Assembly: GCA_014799575.1 (NCBI GenBank)
Contig: JAAVHS010000010.1
Span: 8,223-68,550, forward strand
Reading direction: 5' to 3'
Length of the DNA stretch: 60,328 nt
From: Clostridiales bacterium
Lineage (GTDB): Bacteria > Bacillota > Clostridia > Christensenellales > UBA3700
Positions 59,071-60,328 of the stretch are shown in pieces. The position numbers and the translations under genes were made by a program. Each line of letters starts with the position of its first letter. Position 1 is the first letter of the stretch. A model generated the notes under the pieces. It made no database searches. It was not told where the DNA came from and saw nothing but the letters and a program-made list of their open reading frames with translations.

Positions 59071-59085
59071 TTGAACATTGTTCAA
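59071..59085. promoter_or_regulatory. Palindrome TTGAACATTGTTCAA
   Basis: A perfect dyad except the central base, 15 bp, 14 bases after the ogg stop. A twin copy lies in the promoter at 59215-59229. Resembles, but has one base less than, the GAAC-N4-GTTC LexA box. Confidence 0.6.
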
Positions 59086-59146
59086 ATGTATTAAGTCGAC
59101 GATTTTGAGACTTACCATAGAGGCTGAGCGGTTCAAGTCAAGTTGT

Positions 59147-59176
59147 TTGAAAAATTGAGGGTTCGAAGCATATAAT
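59147..59176 (+). promoter_or_regulatory. Upstream promoter of the NYN gene
   Basis: TTGAAA at 59147-59152, 18-bp spacer, TATAAT at 59171-59176; +1 near 59183. Confidence 0.65.
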
Positions 59177-59207
59177 AGTAAATAATCGACACATATCTTA
59201 TAAAAAC

Positions 59208-59236
59208 TTGACTTTTGAACAATGTTCAACAATAAT
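59208..59236 (+). promoter_or_regulatory. Operator-containing promoter of the NYN gene
   Basis: TTGACT at 59208-59213, 17-bp spacer, AATAAT at 59231-59236. The palindrome TTGAACAATGTTCAA (59215-59229) fills the spacer, so a bound protein would block polymerase. Confidence 0.6.
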
Positions 59237-59304
59237 TAAAGCGCGAAAGATGCGATTTGGATTTACAAAAGACATACAATAAATATCACATTAAGAGGTA
59301 GTTT

Positions 59305-59940
59305 ATGAATTATGCGGTTTTGGTAGATCTCAACAGTATGCGTCTTTCTTACGAGAGTTTTGCAAAGGCTCTTTCTCAAATTGACGGCAAAGTTGCGTAC
59401 GCAAAACTTTACGGTTACAACAACAAGCGCAACAACGATTTCAACAACTTTATTAAGACTTACGGCGTAGAAATAGCCTTGCCCGTCAGCAATAGAAAAA
59501 AGGTGAGGATAGACATCAGGCAGGTTATTGACGCTATGATAATTGCTTGCACGCACAAGAGCGTGGACGGCTTCTTTATTATTTGCAGCGAACTTGACAG
59601 CATTGCAATGATAAACGCCTTGAAGAAACTAGGCAAGAGAGTAATTATGGGAATTCAATCCCCGAGCTTCGTTGCCGAGCAGTGCGACGGCTTCGTCACG
59701 TTGGAGCGAATGGCAGGCGATAATGACGACGCGGCTCAACCGACCGAAAAACTTACTGTCAACCGCGACGATAATGAATTTTTACCGCATACGGGCATAG
59801 AGAGCAAGCAAATTGATGAAATGCAGAAAGTCAAAGCCGAGCTTGCGGAATTACTGGAAAACAAAAAAAGGCAAAAGAGCGAAATCGATATGGGACAAAA
59901 CGTGTTGCAGTTGGACGATTTGCTCAAACAATACTTTTAA
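59305..59940 (+). CDS. NYN-domain (LabA-like) protein, 211 aa
   Basis: NYAVLVDLNSMRLSYESFAK (first Asp), RIDIRQVIDAMIIACTHKSV (second acidic cluster) and DGFFIICSELDSIAMINALK: PIN-like NYN fold, probably a metal-dependent RNase. The usual SGDSDF reads CSELDS, so one acidic residue is shifted. A charged coiled C-terminal part (QKVKAELAELLENKKRQKSE) follows a linker. GAGGT before the ATG. Confidence 0.78.
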   Translation: MNYAVLVDLNSMRLSYESFAKALSQIDGKVAYAKLYGYNNKRNNDFNNFIKTYGVEIALPVSNRKKVRIDIRQVIDAMIIACTHKSVDGFFIICSELDSIAMINALKKLGKRVIMGIQSPSFVAEQCDGFVTLERMAGDNDDAAQPTEKLTVNRDDNEFLPHTGIESKQIDEMQKVKAELAELLENKKRQKSEIDMGQNVLQLDDLLKQYF

Positions 59941-59962
59941 TTGTAGAAATTTCAACTATTTA

Positions 59963-60074
59963 ATTTGAGGGTATGGCTTGTAAGTGAATTTGCATTTAGT
60001 GTCGAGCATCTTTTTGGGACGTTGCCCAAAAAATGATACACCAAATTGCAAACACACTTACCGCCTTGGACTTT
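59963..60074. ncRNA. Conserved long stem-loop element, copy A
   Basis: Arms 59975-60002 and 60038-60065 pair (GGCTTGTAAGTG...GCATTTAGTGT / ACACCAAATTGC...CACTTACCGCC), with a tip hairpin TTTTTGGG/CCCAAAAA. Ends TTTGAGGG and TTGGACTT match copy B at 30835-30978 in opposite orientation. Where the arms differ between copies, pairing is kept. Confidence 0.55.
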
Positions 60075-60091
60075 TGTTATTCTATTGTTAC

Positions 60092-60328
60092 TTATATTAT
60101 ATTTTTATTTTTTGTCTTGTAACCACAAGAATCAGTTTGTACTCGCTCCAATAGAAGGGTCATCACTATAATCAGCATCATAAACGGATACGCCATGAAA
60201 GTATTCGGATTGATGAGCGAATACCCCTCAAAACCGACCCATACCGCCAAAATAAATAGATTAAATGAATTTTTGATATGAGTAAAGAGTATTTTCAATC
60301 TTACCCAGTAGTAGTAAATATATGCGAC
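60092..60328 (-). CDS. Membrane protein, C-terminal fragment
   Basis: Frame is open to the right edge; the 5' end lies beyond the window. Two membrane segments (SFNLFILAVWVGFEGYSLI; YPFMMLIIVMTLLL) and a basic C-terminus (CGYKTKNKNII). Family not recognised. Confidence 0.55.
   Translation of the reverse strand, partial: VAYIYYYWVRLKILFTHIKNSFNLFILAVWVGFEGYSLINPNTFMAYPFMMLIIVMTLLLERVQTDSCGYKTKNKNII

Noticed and set aside
59071..59085. LexA/SOS box
   Set aside because: Half-sites GAAC/GTTC are separated by three bases, not four; kept only as an unknown palindrome.

Overview
The window looks like chromosome of an uncultured, gut-type anaerobe of the Bacillota (Clostridia; the Christensenellales/Borkfalkiaceae style is my best guess, from gene content and codon style only). 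Supporting traits: strong AGGAGG-type ribosome binding sites, sigma-A promoters with TTGACA/TATAAT, the Firmicute-type L27 with a cleavable N-terminus beside its protease Prp, a SpoIVFB-like protease, rubredoxin and rubrerythrin, a lysoplasmalogenase, and a 1357-residue M60 mucinase-type lipoprotein. No phage structural operon, insertion sequence or CRISPR array was seen.

Layout. 1-5.5 kb: end of a WYL-type regulator, three perfect DnaA boxes, two membrane proteins (one with a C-terminal domain that looks like ribosomal protein L15), a small kinase-like protein, an XRE regulator and TrmN6. 5.6-16.4 kb: cupin, rubredoxin, YjjG-type nucleotidase, split transketolase, double ferritin-like protein, ProRS, YhhN, a phosphatase/GPH-symporter pair, LuxS. 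16.5-24.3 kb: tRNA-Ser, an XRE gene and an XRE pseudogene, GDPD, TspO, YitT, the M60 lipoprotein. 24.4-29.8 kb: tilS-cca-rmuC-PHP operon and a LURP-one protein. 30-30.8 kb: a divergent two-gene regulatory module with GCTAGC repeats. 31-45.5 kb: lipid kinase/acyltransferase, LMW phosphatase, Ppx-Maf-MreB, MinDE-SpoIVFB, glucokinase, radical SAM-DUF2344-RNase G, two tiny membrane genes, rubrerythrin. 45.6-50.5 kb: an accessory, AT-rich stretch (MATE transporter, a toxin/immunity-like pair, two zinc-ribbon proteins, a PD-(D/E)XK protein) with ~160-bp repeats that ends at tRNA-Val. 50.6-60.3 kb: FMN-riboswitch-controlled riboflavin transporter plus pyridoxal kinase, SGNH and alpha/beta hydrolases, tRNA-Arg, MnmA, the L21-Prp-L27 operon, OGG1, a NYN protein.

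Four things stand out. First, at least nine genes (trmN6, yjjG-type, yhhN, luxS, tilS, LMW-PTP, a 48-aa membrane gene, DUF1349, mnmA) have a -35/-10 promoter placed so that the predicted +1 is the A of the ATG, with no ribosome binding site: leaderless transcripts appear to be common here, including three tRNA-modification enzymes. Second, two copies of an undescribed long stem-loop element (30.84-30.98 and 59.96-60.07 kb) share ends and show compensating base changes in the stem. Third, a compact module with three helically phased GCTAGC-N3-GCTAGC dyads between divergent genes and the same dyad in both flanking terminators. Fourth, near-identical repeats whose borders resemble tRNA 3' ends separate small accessory genes beside tRNA-Val, like a cassette array. 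All functional calls come from reading the sequence; no database search was run.
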